Part shown: positions 38,447 through 46,704 of the stretch, piece after piece
Layout: every line of letters begins with the position of its first letter
Position numbering within the stretch: position 1 is the stretch's first letter
From: Mycobacterium sp. GA-1199
GTDB taxonomy: Bacteria > Actinomycetota > Actinomycetes > Mycobacteriales > Mycobacteriaceae
Reading direction: 5' to 3'
Assembly (NCBI RefSeq): GCF_001500045.1
Contig: NZ_LQIX01000005.1
Span: 1 to 64,000, forward strand
Length of the DNA: 64,000 nt
Translations under genes and position numbers: made by a program
The notes under the pieces: generated by a model
Databases searched by the model: none
Seen by the model: the letters and a program-made list of their open reading frames with translations, nothing else
What the model was told of the DNA's origin: nothing

Positions 38447-39276
38447 GTGCGGTGGTGTCCGCCGACGCGCCCGTCGGCATCTTCGATTCGGGTGTCGGCG
38501 GGCTCACGGTCGCCCGCGCGATCATCGACCAGTTGCCCTCCGAGAACATCGTCTACGTCGGCGACACAGCCAATGGCCCGTACGGGCCGCTGTCCATCCC
38601 GGACGTTCGCGCACACGCCCTGGCGATCGGTGACGATCTCGTCTCGCGCGGTATCAAGGCGCTCGTCATCGCCTGCAACACGGCGTCGTCGGCATGCCTG
38701 CGCGACGCCCGCGAACGCTACGCGCCGGTGCCCGTGATCGAGGTGATCCTGCCCGCGGTGCGCCGCGCGGTCGCGACCACCCGCAACGGTCGCATCGGTG
38801 TCATCGGCACCGCGGCCACGATCTCCTCGGGTGCGTACCAGGACGCGTTCGCGGCGGCCCGCGACACCGAGGTGTTCGGGGTGGCCTGCCCCCGGTTCGT
38901 CGACTTCGTCGAGCGCGGGGTGACCAGTGGGCGCCAGGTGCTCGGCCTCGCCGAGGGGTATCTCGAACCGCTTCAACGCGCACAGGTGGACACCCTCGTG
39001 CTGGGGTGCACCCACTACCCGATGCTGTCGGGACTGATCCAGTTGGCGATGGGCGAGAACGTCACGTTGGTGTCGAGCGCCGAGGAGACCGCCAAGGACT
39101 TGCTGAGGGTGCTCACCGAACTCGATTTGCTGCGCCCGCACGACTCCCCGGCGCCGCAGCGGATCTTCGAGGCGACGGGCGACCCGGACGCCTTCACGGC
39201 CCTTGCCGCACGGTTTCTCGGGCCGACGCTCGACGGCGTTCGACCTGTTCAACGTCACGTCGGCGCGCCGAGATGA
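38443..39276 (+). CDS. murI: glutamate racemase
   Basis: This 277-residue enzyme supplies D-glutamate for peptidoglycan. The two catalytic cysteines are in [11 protein letters not shown] and LGCTHYPML; the N-terminus reads [20 protein letters not shown] 38443 overlaps the rhomboid stop (GTGA). Confidence 0.95.
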
Positions 39277-39334
39277 TTTCGGTCGCTCAAACGGGCCATG
39301 TTTTCGTCAAGCGGGGACCGGGCATGGCAAGCTA

Positions 39335-40114
39335 GTGAGCGTGCGAATCACCGTACTCGGTTGCTCCGGCAGTGTTGTCGGGCCTGATTCGCCCGCGTCC
39401 GGATATCTCGTCACCGCACCCGACACCCCGCCGTTGGTGCTCGACTTCGGCGGTGGCGTGCTCGGTGCGCTGCAACGCCACGCCGATCCCAACGACGTGT
39501 ACGTGTTGCTGTCGCATCTGCATGCCGACCACTGCCTGGATCTGCCGGGCCTGTTCGTGTGGCGGCGCTACCACCCGGCGCCGGCTCAGGAGCGCGGCAT
39601 CATGTACGGCCCTGCCAACACGTGGGCCCGCCTTGGTGCGGCGTCATCGCCCGAGGGCGGCGAGATCGACGATTTCTCCGACGTGTTCGAGATCCGCCAC
39701 TGGGTCGACAACGACACGGTCACCATCGGCTCGCTCAGCGTGACCCCCAAACTGGTCTGCCATCCGACCGAGTCCTACGGCATGCGCATCACCGGCCAGG
39801 ACGGTGCCACGCTCGTCTACAGCGGCGACACCGGCTACTGCGATCAACTCATCGACCTCGCCCGCGACGCCGACGTCTTCTTGTGTGAGGCGTCGTGGAC
39901 GCACTCGCCGGATCGGCCGCCCAGGCTGCACCTGTCGGGAACCGAGGCGGGCCGGGCCGCCGCGGAGGCCGGAGTCGGCGAACTGTTGCTGACCCACATT
40001 CCGCCGTGGACATCGCGCGAGGACGTCATCAGCGAGGCCAAGGCCGAGTTCGACGGTCCGGTGCACGCGGTGGTGTGCAACGAGACGTTCGACGTCGTGC
40101 GCGCGGCGGCCTGA
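39335..40114 (+). CDS. metallo-beta-lactamase-fold cyclic-nucleotide phosphodiesterase (Rv1339-like)
   Basis: This 259-residue MBL-fold protein has the metal motif HLHADHCLDLPG, the GDTGYCDQL Asp region and a late HIPPWTS. Its orthologue Rv1339 has been reported to hydrolyse cAMP, which fits the cyclase gene in this window. Start GTG 39335 or 39341 (VRITVLGCSGSVVGPDSPASG). It is followed by rph after 44 bases. Confidence 0.9.
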   Translation: MSVRITVLGCSGSVVGPDSPASGYLVTAPDTPPLVLDFGGGVLGALQRHADPNDVYVLLSHLHADHCLDLPGLFVWRRYHPAPAQERGIMYGPANTWARLGAASSPEGGEIDDFSDVFEIRHWVDNDTVTIGSLSVTPKLVCHPTESYGMRITGQDGATLVYSGDTGYCDQLIDLARDADVFLCEASWTHSPDRPPRLHLSGTEAGRAAAEAGVGELLLTHIPPWTSREDVISEAKAEFDGPVHAVVCNETFDVVRAAA

Positions 40115-40158
40115 TGGTCTCGAGCGATGGGGCCGGAGCCAGCCGATAGGGTTGGCTC

Positions 40159-40941
40159 GTGTCCCGAAGAGAAGACGGCCGGCTTGACGACGAGCTGAGG
40201 CCGGTCCGCATCACCCGTGGTTTCACCACCCATCCCGCCGGTTCGGTGCTGGTGGAGTTCGGCGAAACGCGCGTCATGTGCACCGCAAGTGTCACCGAGG
40301 GTGTGCCGCGCTGGCGCAAGGGCTCCGGAAAGGGCTGGCTGACAGCCGAATACGCGATGCTGCCCGCCGCCACGCATGATCGGTCCGATCGCGAGTCGGT
40401 CAAGGGCCGCGTCGGTGGCCGCACCCAGGAGATCAGCCGGCTGGTCGGCCGGTCGTTGCGGGCATGCATCGACCTGGCGGCGTTGGGCGAGAACACGATT
40501 GCGATCGACTGTGATGTGCTGCAGGCCGACGGCGGTACGCGAACGGCCGCGATCACCGGGGCCTACGTCGCACTGGCCGATGCGGTGACCTACCTGTCGG
40601 CGGCGGGCAAGCTGTCGGACCCGCGGCCGCTGTCGTGCGCGATCGCCGCGGTCAGCGTCGGCGTCGTCGACGGGCGCATTCGCACCGACCTGCCGTACAC
40701 CGAGGACTCGCGCGCGGAGGTGGACATGAACGTCGTGGCCACCGACACTGGCACCCTCGTCGAGATCCAGGGCACCGGGGAGGGCGCGACGTTCCCCCGC
40801 TCGACCCTGGACAAGATGCTCGACGCGGCGATGACGGCGTGTGAGCAGATCTTCGAGATTCAGCGCGAGGCATTGGCGCTGCCCTATCCCGGGGTGCTGC
40901 CCGAGCCGAAAGACGCGCCCAAGAAGGCGTTCGGAAGCTGA
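40159..40941 (+). CDS. rph: ribonuclease PH
   Basis: This 260-residue phosphorolytic 3'-5' exoribonuclease trims tRNA precursors. The N-terminus [19 protein letters not shown], the [17 protein letters not shown] loop and [16 protein letters not shown] are characteristic. GTG 40159 is the start. Its stop overlaps the next gene's putative CTG start by four bases. Confidence 0.95.
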   Translation: MSRREDGRLDDELRPVRITRGFTTHPAGSVLVEFGETRVMCTASVTEGVPRWRKGSGKGWLTAEYAMLPAATHDRSDRESVKGRVGGRTQEISRLVGRSLRACIDLAALGENTIAIDCDVLQADGGTRTAAITGAYVALADAVTYLSAAGKLSDPRPLSCAIAAVSVGVVDGRIRTDLPYTEDSRAEVDMNVVATDTGTLVEIQGTGEGATFPRSTLDKMLDAAMTACEQIFEIQREALALPYPGVLPEPKDAPKKAFGS

Positions 40942-41546
40942 CCGAGCTGCTGGTTGCCAGCCGCAACCCGAAGAAGCTGGCCGAGTTGCACCGGGTGCTC
41001 GCCGCGGCGGGGGTCTCGGGGCTGAGGCTGCTCTCGCTCGACGACGTGCCCGCCTTCGACGAGGCCCCCGAAACCGGGGCGACGTTCGAAGAGAACGCCT
41101 TGGCCAAGGCGCGCGATGCTCATCGCGCCACGGGCCTGGCGACGGTCGCCGACGACTCCGGGCTGGAAGTCGCGGCGTTGAACGGAATGCCCGGCGTGCT
41201 CTCGGCGCGGTGGGCCGGCCGGCACGGAGACGACGCCGCGAATACGGCGCTGCTGCTGGCGCACCTGGCCGATGTACCCGACGAGCGGCGCGGCGCGGCG
41301 TTCGTGTCGGCCTGCGCGCTGGTGCACGAGGGGGGTGAAATCGTGGTGCGAGGGGAGTGGCCGGGCAGCATCACCCGCGCACCACGTGGCGACGGCGGGT
41401 TCGGCTACGACCCGGTGTTCCTGCCCGCCGGATCGGAGCGGACCGCGGCCCAACTCGACGCCGCCGAGAAGGATGCGGCCTCGCATCGGGGGCGGGCGCT
41501 GACGGCGCTGCTTCCCGCGTTGCGTGAGTTGGCCACGCGAACCTGA
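40938..41546 (+). CDS. rdgB: XTP/dITP diphosphatase (RdgB/HAM1 family), probable CTG start
   Basis: This protein of 202 residues removes non-canonical purine triphosphates. Family motifs are [13 protein letters not shown] at the N-terminus, [20 protein letters not shown] and SHRGRAL. The essential N-terminal motif begins five residues after codon CTG 40938. No ATG, GTG or TTG exists in frame between the conserved motif and at least 75 bases upstream; TTG 40986 would delete the nucleotide-binding motif. CTG overlapping the rph TGA stop (CTGA) mimics the ATGA/GTGA junctions nearby. Confidence 0.9.
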   Translation: MTELLVASRNPKKLAELHRVLAAAGVSGLRLLSLDDVPAFDEAPETGATFEENALAKARDAHRATGLATVADDSGLEVAALNGMPGVLSARWAGRHGDDAANTALLLAHLADVPDERRGAAFVSACALVHEGGEIVVRGEWPGSITRAPRGDGGFGYDPVFLPAGSERTAAQLDAAEKDAASHRGRALTALLPALRELATRT

Positions 41547-41576
41547 GCGCGAATTTTGTATAGATCAACTAAGCGG

Positions 41577-41582
41577 TAGCAT
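41577..41582 (+). promoter_or_regulatory. possible -10 element of a leaderless MFS transcript
   Basis: TAGCAT lies 7 bases before the GTG at 41590, the distance expected when transcription starts at the first codon. The surrounding 35 bases are AT-rich for this genome (TTGTATAGATCAACTAAG). No SD sequence precedes the GTG. Confidence 0.35.
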
Positions 41583-41589
41583 CCCCGGG

Positions 41590-43050
41590 GTGCGCCGCCC
41601 CTCCGCCCAAGCCGACGTCGGCAGAACGCGGCACCCGGCGATCGTCGTGGCGGTGCTCGCGGCGGCGGGCATCAGCGTGTCCCTGATGCAGACGCTGGTC
41701 ATCCCGCTCATTCCCGAACTGCCCACGCTGCTGGACACCAGCGCGTCCAACGCGTCGTGGGTGATCACCGCGACGTTGCTCACGGCGGCCGTCGCCACGC
41801 CGATGTTCGGCAGGCTCGGCGACATGTACGGGCCCAAGCCCATTTTGATCATCTGCGCCGTGCTGCTCACGGTCGGATCGTTGATCGCGGCGACGACGAC
41901 GGCGCTGGTCCCGGTGATCATCGGTCGCGGACTGCAGGGCTTCGGGATGCCGATCATCCCGCTGGGCATCAGCGTGATGCGCGCAGCCGTGCCGGCTCAT
42001 CGGGTCGGCACCGCGATGGGACTGATGAGCGCATCGCTGGGTGTGGGTGGGGCGCTTGGCCTTCCGTTGTCGGCGATGATCGCCGATCGCTTCGACTGGC
42101 ACGCGTTGTTCTGGTTCGGCGCCGTACTCGGAGTGATGTCGGCGGTGTCTTTCGCCGCACTGGTGCCGCGGCTGCCCTCGGTCTCGGCCGACCGGTTCGA
42201 CGCGCTGGGCGCGATCGGTCTCGCGGGCGGACTCGTCACGCTGCTGCTGGGCATCTCCAAGGGGGGAAGCTGGGGGTGGACCAGCGCGATCACCGTGACG
42301 ATGTTCGCCTCGTCGGTGGTGATCTTCGGGTTGTTCGCGCTGTGGCAGTTCCGAACGGCCGCCCCGATCGTCGATCTGCGCACCACGCTGAAACGGCCGG
42401 TGCTGACGACGAATCTGGCGTCGATTGCGGTGGGCTTCTCGCTGTTCGCGATGTCGTTGATCGCGCCGCAGATCCTCGAGATGCCCGTGGGGTCGGGCTA
42501 CGGCCTCGGCCAGTCGATGCTGCAGACGGGTCTGTGGCTGGCCCCCGGCGGGTTGGCGATGATGTTGACGTCCCCGGTGGCGGCTCGGATCGCCGATGCG
42601 CGCGGCCCACGGTTCACCTTGTTCGTCGGGTCGACCGTGGTGGCCGCCGGGTATCTGTCGGGGCTGGTGCTGATGAACAGCGCATGGCAGCTGTGCGTGT
42701 TCAACGTGATGGTCAGCATCGGCGTGGGTTTCGCGTTCTCGTCGTTACCCGCGTTGATCAATGCCGCCGTGCCGGTGTCGGAAACGGCCGCTGCCAACGG
42801 AATCAACGCGCTCGCGCGCTCGCTGGGGACATCGATCTCCAGCGCGGTGATCGGTGCGGTGCTGACGGTGATGACCACGACGGTGGCCGGGCACGAGGTG
42901 CCGTCGTTGGCCGGTTTGCGGGTCGCGCTGCTGATCGCGGCGGGTGCGGCCGTCGTCGCCGCGCTCACTGCGCTCGCGATCCCGAAAATCGGTGAAATGA
43001 ACGAGTCAGAACCGGATCTGGCGCTGGCTACAGACCGTAGCGGTCCTTGA
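41590..43050 (+). CDS. MFS drug-resistance-type transporter (DHA2-like)
   Basis: This 486-residue protein has 12-14 hydrophobic helices. The loop 2-3 motif (GRLGDMYGPKPILI) and the export-specific LMSASLGVGGALGLPLS motif C are present. It is probably a proton-driven exporter of hydrophobic compounds. GTG 41590 is preferred because the upstream extension lies in rdgB-derived sequence. Its 3' end overlaps the convergent DUF3817 gene by 23 bases. A gene of this class is not, as I recall, at this place in M. tuberculosis. Confidence 0.88.
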   Translation: MRRPSAQADVGRTRHPAIVVAVLAAAGISVSLMQTLVIPLIPELPTLLDTSASNASWVITATLLTAAVATPMFGRLGDMYGPKPILIICAVLLTVGSLIAATTTALVPVIIGRGLQGFGMPIIPLGISVMRAAVPAHRVGTAMGLMSASLGVGGALGLPLSAMIADRFDWHALFWFGAVLGVMSAVSFAALVPRLPSVSADRFDALGAIGLAGGLVTLLLGISKGGSWGWTSAITVTMFASSVVIFGLFALWQFRTAAPIVDLRTTLKRPVLTTNLASIAVGFSLFAMSLIAPQILEMPVGSGYGLGQSMLQTGLWLAPGGLAMMLTSPVAARIADARGPRFTLFVGSTVVAAGYLSGLVLMNSAWQLCVFNVMVSIGVGFAFSSLPALINAAVPVSETAAANGINALARSLGTSISSAVIGAVLTVMTTTVAGHEVPSLAGLRVALLIAAGAAVVAALTALAIPKIGEMNESEPDLALATDRSGP

Positions 43051-43360
43051 TCTCCCTGGTCTGGACCTGCTCGACGATGATGCCGACGAGCGGAATGGTG
43101 CCCGCGAGCAGTACGCCGATGGTCTTTCCAATCGGCCAGCGCACCTTGACCGCGAGGTTGGCGGTGAAGAGCAGGTACACGAAGTAGACCCAGCCGTGGA
43201 CCACCGCGATCCAGTTCAGGCCCTCGACGTGGTAGACGTACTTCATCACCATCTCGTAGCAGAGCGCGATGAGCCAGATGCCCGTCGTCCAGGCCAGCAC
43301 CCGGTAGCCCAGGAGTGCCTTGCGGACGTTTTCGGCGGAGGTGATCGGCGGTTCGGTCAT
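43028..43360 (-). CDS. DUF3817 membrane protein (Rv1342c-like)
   Basis: This 110-residue protein has three transmembrane helices and the family pattern RVLAWTTGIWLIALCYEMV, then VHGWVYFVYLLFTANLAVK. It overlaps the upstream lprD-like gene by four bases, so the pair is co-translated. The function is unknown. Confidence 0.87.
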   Translation of the reverse strand: MTEPPITSAENVRKALLGYRVLAWTTGIWLIALCYEMVMKYVYHVEGLNWIAVVHGWVYFVYLLFTANLAVKVRWPIGKTIGVLLAGTIPLVGIIVEQVQTREIKDRYGL

Positions 43361-43734
43361 GTGGCCGGGTGTTCCTTGTCCTTCTCGGCGAGCTCGGCCA
43401 GATAGGCGTTGTACTCGCGCAGTGCGGGGTCGTCGACGTCATCGTCGAATCGGGTTGTCGCTGAGGGCTTTTGCGGGAGCAGATCCTCGGGGATCTCGGT
43501 GATGTCCCGTTTCGCGGGCTCGGGCGGAGCTTCCTCGTAGCGCACGAACTTGTAGTAGGCGTACACGACGAAGCCGGCGAACAGCGGCCACTGCATCGCG
43601 TAGCCGAGATTCTGGAAGCTGCCCGAGGCCGACTCGAAGCGGGTCCACTGCCACCACGCCAGCGCAAGGCAGCCGACGGCCCCGACGATCACCAAAGCGA
43701 TGAGCGCCGGCCTCCTACGCCGTGTAGTGGACAC
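43357..43734 (-). CDS. lprD: LprD-like conserved small membrane/lipoprotein
   Basis: This 125-residue protein starts at GTG 43734. It has an Arg-rich N-terminus, a hydrophobic stretch with a possible lipobox (VGAVGC), a second hydrophobic segment (WPLFAGFVVYAYYKFV) and an acidic charged tail. It corresponds to Rv1343c. Whether it is truly lipidated or simply a two-helix membrane protein cannot be told. Confidence 0.8.
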   Translation of the reverse strand: MSTTRRRRPALIALVIVGAVGCLALAWWQWTRFESASGSFQNLGYAMQWPLFAGFVVYAYYKFVRYEEAPPEPAKRDITEIPEDLLPQKPSATTRFDDDVDDPALREYNAYLAELAEKDKEHPAT

Positions 43735-43828
43735 CTCCCAACGGTACCGCGACGTGCTTAGGGCCGACGAACTCGTCGAGGCGGTCCGACAGGTGTGGGG
43801 GAGGCGCGGGGTAGCATCGACACTCGCT

Positions 43829-43912
43829 GCGGGCGTGGCGCAATTGGCTGACGCGCCGGCTTTAGGTGCCGGTGTTCGAAAGAACGTGTGGGTTCGAGTC
43901 CCACCGCCCGCA
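43829..43912 (+). tRNA. tRNA-Leu (anticodon TAG)
   Basis: The full cloverleaf can be drawn. The acceptor GCGGGCG pairs with CGCCCGC, and the anticodon stem CCGGC/GCCGG has loop TTTAGGT (TAG at 43863-43865). The long class II variable arm GTTC-GAAA-GAAC and T-arm GTGGG-TTCGAGT-CCCAC follow. The CCA end is not encoded. A TAGCAT at 43812-43817 could be its -10 element. It sits where synteny with M. tuberculosis ends. Confidence 0.97.
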
Positions 43913-43917
43913 CGAAC

Positions 43918-44409
43918 TCACCTAGCGGCGAAGTACTTCTGCCCGTCGCTGGGAATGCGCCCGAAGCCTGCCTTGAGTAGCGGCGCCAATACTTTGACGG
44001 GCACGCTCATCGCGTTCTTCGGTTCGATCGCGACGACCCAGGTGAACCGCGTCTGCTCGCCGTCGGCCTCGACGATGTAATCCTCGGCGAAGCGTTTGAA
44101 CAGCGGCAACGTCGACTCGTAGACGTAGAAGGACTTCTGATGGCCCTCGTCCCATTCGAAGAAGCGTTCACGTAGGACGGCTCCGCCGAGGGCGGTCACG
44201 TCACGGGTGGTCCCGACTCCGAACGGACGCGGTGAGGTCCAGGTGACGTTCTTGACCGCGGGCCCCCACGCCGCGAGCGACTCGTCCGAAGTCAGCGATT
44301 TCCACACCTGCTCCGGGGTCGCGGCGTAGCGCTTCTCGTAGCGGAAGACGTGGGGAGCCGACGCCAAGAAGTCAGCGTCAGCGGATACCAGGGGATACCA
44401 GCGGGCCAT
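43918..44409 (-). CDS. SRPBCC/START-like family protein
   Basis: This 163-residue protein has the helix-grip fold of polyketide-cyclase-like SRPBCC proteins: FRYEKRYAATPEQVWKSLTS near residue 25, central beta strands and a long C-terminal helix (PVKVLAPLLKAGFGRI). Such proteins bind hydrophobic ligands. It ends 5 bases after the tRNA gene, in convergent orientation. The ligand is unknown. Confidence 0.82.
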   Translation of the reverse strand: MARWYPLVSADADFLASAPHVFRYEKRYAATPEQVWKSLTSDESLAAWGPAVKNVTWTSPRPFGVGTTRDVTALGGAVLRERFFEWDEGHQKSFYVYESTLPLFKRFAEDYIVEADGEQTRFTWVVAIEPKNAMSVPVKVLAPLLKAGFGRIPSDGQKYFAAR

Positions 44410-44444
44410 AACCGGCCATCATCGCAGGCGTGTACCGGCGCGCG

Positions 44445-44663
44445 TCAGTCGTCTGCGCTCTGTTTGCCGAAGCACAGCAGGCTGGCAGTGAAGCTGACCA
44501 CGGCCACGAGCCCCGCGGCGGCGGCCAACGGTGCGTCGGAGGCACCCCAACTCGACAGGCTCACGGCGACCGCGATGATTGCGGTGAAGATCAAAAAGAG
44601 GCCGGTGGTGGCGATCGCCTCGGCGGTCGGGTTGTCGGCGGGGGCGAGAGCGCGCTCGCGCAT
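44445..44663 (-). CDS. small two-helix membrane protein
   Basis: This 72-residue protein has two hydrophobic segments (TTGLFLIFTAIIAVAVSL and PLAAAAGLVAVVSFTASLLC). ATG 44663 has a good RBS (AGGAGA). It lies downstream of the WhiB gene on the same strand and is probably its operon partner. The family is not recognised. Confidence 0.7.
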   Translation of the reverse strand: MRERALAPADNPTAEAIATTGLFLIFTAIIAVAVSLSSWGASDAPLAAAAGLVAVVSFTASLLCFGKQSADD

Positions 44664-44750
44664 CGGGGTCTCCTGGTGGCTCGCGGAATCGGTTGCGCTG
44701 AGGTTGCCCGCTGGCAACGCCAGTGAAACCCGCGGCCTGAAAGATGCGGT

Positions 44751-45065
44751 TCAGCCCGCCTTTCGGACGGTGAATCCATTGCGCTCGGCCAGCGACTGTA
44801 GTTGCCGCAACGCGAACTGGCGTGCCCGGCCGGTGTCGGGAATGTGGATGCCGGCCCACACCCCGACCGCCCCGGGAGTCTGACACGCCTCCTGGGCGCA
44901 GAGCCAACGGCGAGGACATGTCCGGCACAGCTCCTTGGCGCCGTCGTCGGCCCCGAGGGCCCACCGGTCGGGGTCCTGAATGCAGGCGCCGAGCGCCGTG
45001 TCCTGGGGCGCGTTGACCGCAACGGGGCGCGTCGTCCGGCCATTCAGCCGCTCGTCGACGGGCAT
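44751..45065 (-). CDS. WhiB-family Fe-S transcription factor
   Basis: This 104-residue protein has the four cluster cysteines: one in LGACIQDP, then the C-x2-C-x5-C set in ELCRTCPRRWLC. A GVWAGI turn follows, equivalent to GVWGG. WhiB proteins bind a 4Fe-4S cluster that senses redox state or NO and partner with SigA. ATG 45065 is chosen for its RBS (AAAGGA). Which WhiB class it belongs to cannot be decided by eye. It is divergent from the TetR gene across two palindromes. Confidence 0.88.
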   Translation of the reverse strand: MPVDERLNGRTTRPVAVNAPQDTALGACIQDPDRWALGADDGAKELCRTCPRRWLCAQEACQTPGAVGVWAGIHIPDTGRARQFALRQLQSLAERNGFTVRKAG

Positions 45066-45109
45066 CTGCGTTTCCTTTCGGTCGGGACGGTCCTCCGCCA
45101 CGAGGATGA

Positions 45110-45149
45110 CAATACACGCGTATCGGTTTCCGACAATACATGCGTATTG
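45110..45149. promoter_or_regulatory. tandem operators between whiB-like and TetR genes
   Basis: CAATACACGCGTATCG (45110-45125) and CAATACATGCGTATTG (45134-45149) are near-identical 16-mers with centres 24 bases apart. The second has perfect arms CAATAC/GTATTG. They lie in the 124-bp divergent region and probably bind the TetR product encoded at 45190, controlling both directions. Confidence 0.72.
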
Positions 45150-45189
45150 GCTACTGTGTGGGGGTGAGCACTCAGACCTGCGGGTATCG

Positions 45190-45819
45190 ATGACGGCGGC
45201 GTCGACGGGGCAATACGCCTCCGAGAAACATCAGCGTTCGAGCGTCGAACGGATTCGCGATGCGGCGCTTCAGTGCTTTGCGGCTCGCGGCACGTCGGCG
45301 ACGTCGCTTCGCGCAGTCGCGGCGGAAGCCGGCGTCTCGCTGGGGTTGGTCCAGCACCACTTCGAAACGAAAGCCAACCTGATCAAGGCCGTCGACGACC
45401 ACGTGCTCGGGGTGATGAATACCGCACTCATGCAGCGCATGCCCGAATCGACGGTGGACTCCATCACCGACGTGGGGGACCGCGTGACGTCCCTGGTCGC
45501 CGACGAACCCGATGTGGTCGCATATGTCGTACGTGCGCTGACCGACGGGAGTTCGCTCGGCACGCAGGTGTTCGACTCGCTCGCCGCCGTCGGCGCCGAG
45601 CGCTGGAAGGCGCGCAGGGAAGCCGGGCTGACCCGCCCCGACCTCGACCCGACGTGGGGTGCACTCAACCCGCTGGTGTTGGCCCTGGGCGCCTGGATCC
45701 TGCGCGACCACATCGAGCGTCACCTCACCGAACCGTTCGACACCCCCGCCCAACTTCAGCGATGGGGGAGCGCGGTGAACGCGCTGCTTCGCGATGGCCA
45801 GATGCGCGACGAGTCGTGA
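45190..45819 (+). CDS. TetR-family transcriptional regulator
   Basis: This 209-residue regulator has its HTH at residues about 18-62 (TSLRAVAAEAGVSLGLVQHH), which is typical of TetR. The C-terminal domain ends in an alpha-helical region. ATG 45190 is 40 bases after the second operator. It is convergent with the AraC gene (9 bases apart). Confidence 0.88.
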   Translation: MTAASTGQYASEKHQRSSVERIRDAALQCFAARGTSATSLRAVAAEAGVSLGLVQHHFETKANLIKAVDDHVLGVMNTALMQRMPESTVDSITDVGDRVTSLVADEPDVVAYVVRALTDGSSLGTQVFDSLAAVGAERWKARREAGLTRPDLDPTWGALNPLVLALGAWILRDHIERHLTEPFDTPAQLQRWGSAVNALLRDGQMRDES

Positions 45820-45828
45820 CGCTGCCTT

Positions 45829-46680
45829 TTACAGCGATGTGCCGCCCACCCGCTTGCGGTAGCTCGTCGGCGTCTCCCCGCAGAACTGAGTGAAGGCCCG
45901 GGTGAAGGAACTGAGGCTGTCGAAGCCGACCGCCGACGACGTCTCCTGCACCGACTGACCCGGCGCGGCCAGCAATGCCATGGCCTTCAGCATGCGGGCG
46001 TGCAGAAGGTATGTGCGCCAGGACAACCCGACCGAATCCTGGAACAGCCGCCGGAGCGTGCGTTCGGACACCGAAACGGCCCGGCTCACCTCTTCGGCGG
46101 TGACACCGTCGAGATGCTCCTTGGTGTAGGCCATGGCGGCGGCGACGATCGGATGCTCGGACGTGGGCAGGCTCAACGGCGCCTCGTGGTCGAGTGCCTC
46201 GGTCACGAGATTGGCCAGCGTGCGGAAGAACGCGTCGGAGATCTCGTCGCCTTCGGCGCGGTCGATGGGCCAGCGCAGCGCGTAGATCATCATTTCGCGG
46301 ATCAGTGGGGACACCGCCAGGATGCGCGCCCGGTCGCCGGCATGCGGGATCAACTGCGGGTCGAACATCACCGCGACGGTCCGGACGTCGGGGTTCATGG
46401 TCGCCTGATGGTCGAGACCGACGGGAATCCATGCGGCCTGCTGCGGCGGCAGAAGGTAGTGCGCCGAGTCGGTTTCCACCTCGACGACACCGCCGAGCGC
46501 GTACTCGATCTGGTGCACGTCGTGCGAGTGCCAACCGGTGATCAGCGCATCGCCCTCATATAAATAGCTGCCGCCCAGCGCTCGACCGCCTCGCCGCAGG
46601 TCGATGACGCGTCGGTTCGCGCCGGCCGCCATGTTGGCCGGTTGGGCAAAACCTCTGTCCGATAGCGCAGAGACGGTCAT
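45829..46680 (-). CDS. AraC-family transcriptional regulator with cupin sensor domain
   Basis: This 283-residue protein has an N-terminal cupin part (WHSHDVHQIEYALGGVVEVE; YLLPPQQAAWIPVG). Two C-terminal HTH units follow (VTAEEVSRAVSVSERTLRRL and SVQETSSAVGFDSLSSFTRA). The ATG at 46680 is chosen because the longer open frame runs antisense through the next gene. It is divergent from the amidohydrolase gene across only 24 bases and probably activates it. Confidence 0.88.
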   Translation of the reverse strand: MTVSALSDRGFAQPANMAAGANRRVIDLRRGGRALGGSYLYEGDALITGWHSHDVHQIEYALGGVVEVETDSAHYLLPPQQAAWIPVGLDHQATMNPDVRTVAVMFDPQLIPHAGDRARILAVSPLIREMMIYALRWPIDRAEGDEISDAFFRTLANLVTEALDHEAPLSLPTSEHPIVAAAMAYTKEHLDGVTAEEVSRAVSVSERTLRRLFQDSVGLSWRTYLLHARMLKAMALLAAPGQSVQETSSAVGFDSLSSFTRAFTQFCGETPTSYRKRVGGTSL

Positions 46681-46704
46681 GGGGCTAGACGGTACTACTG
46701 GGGT

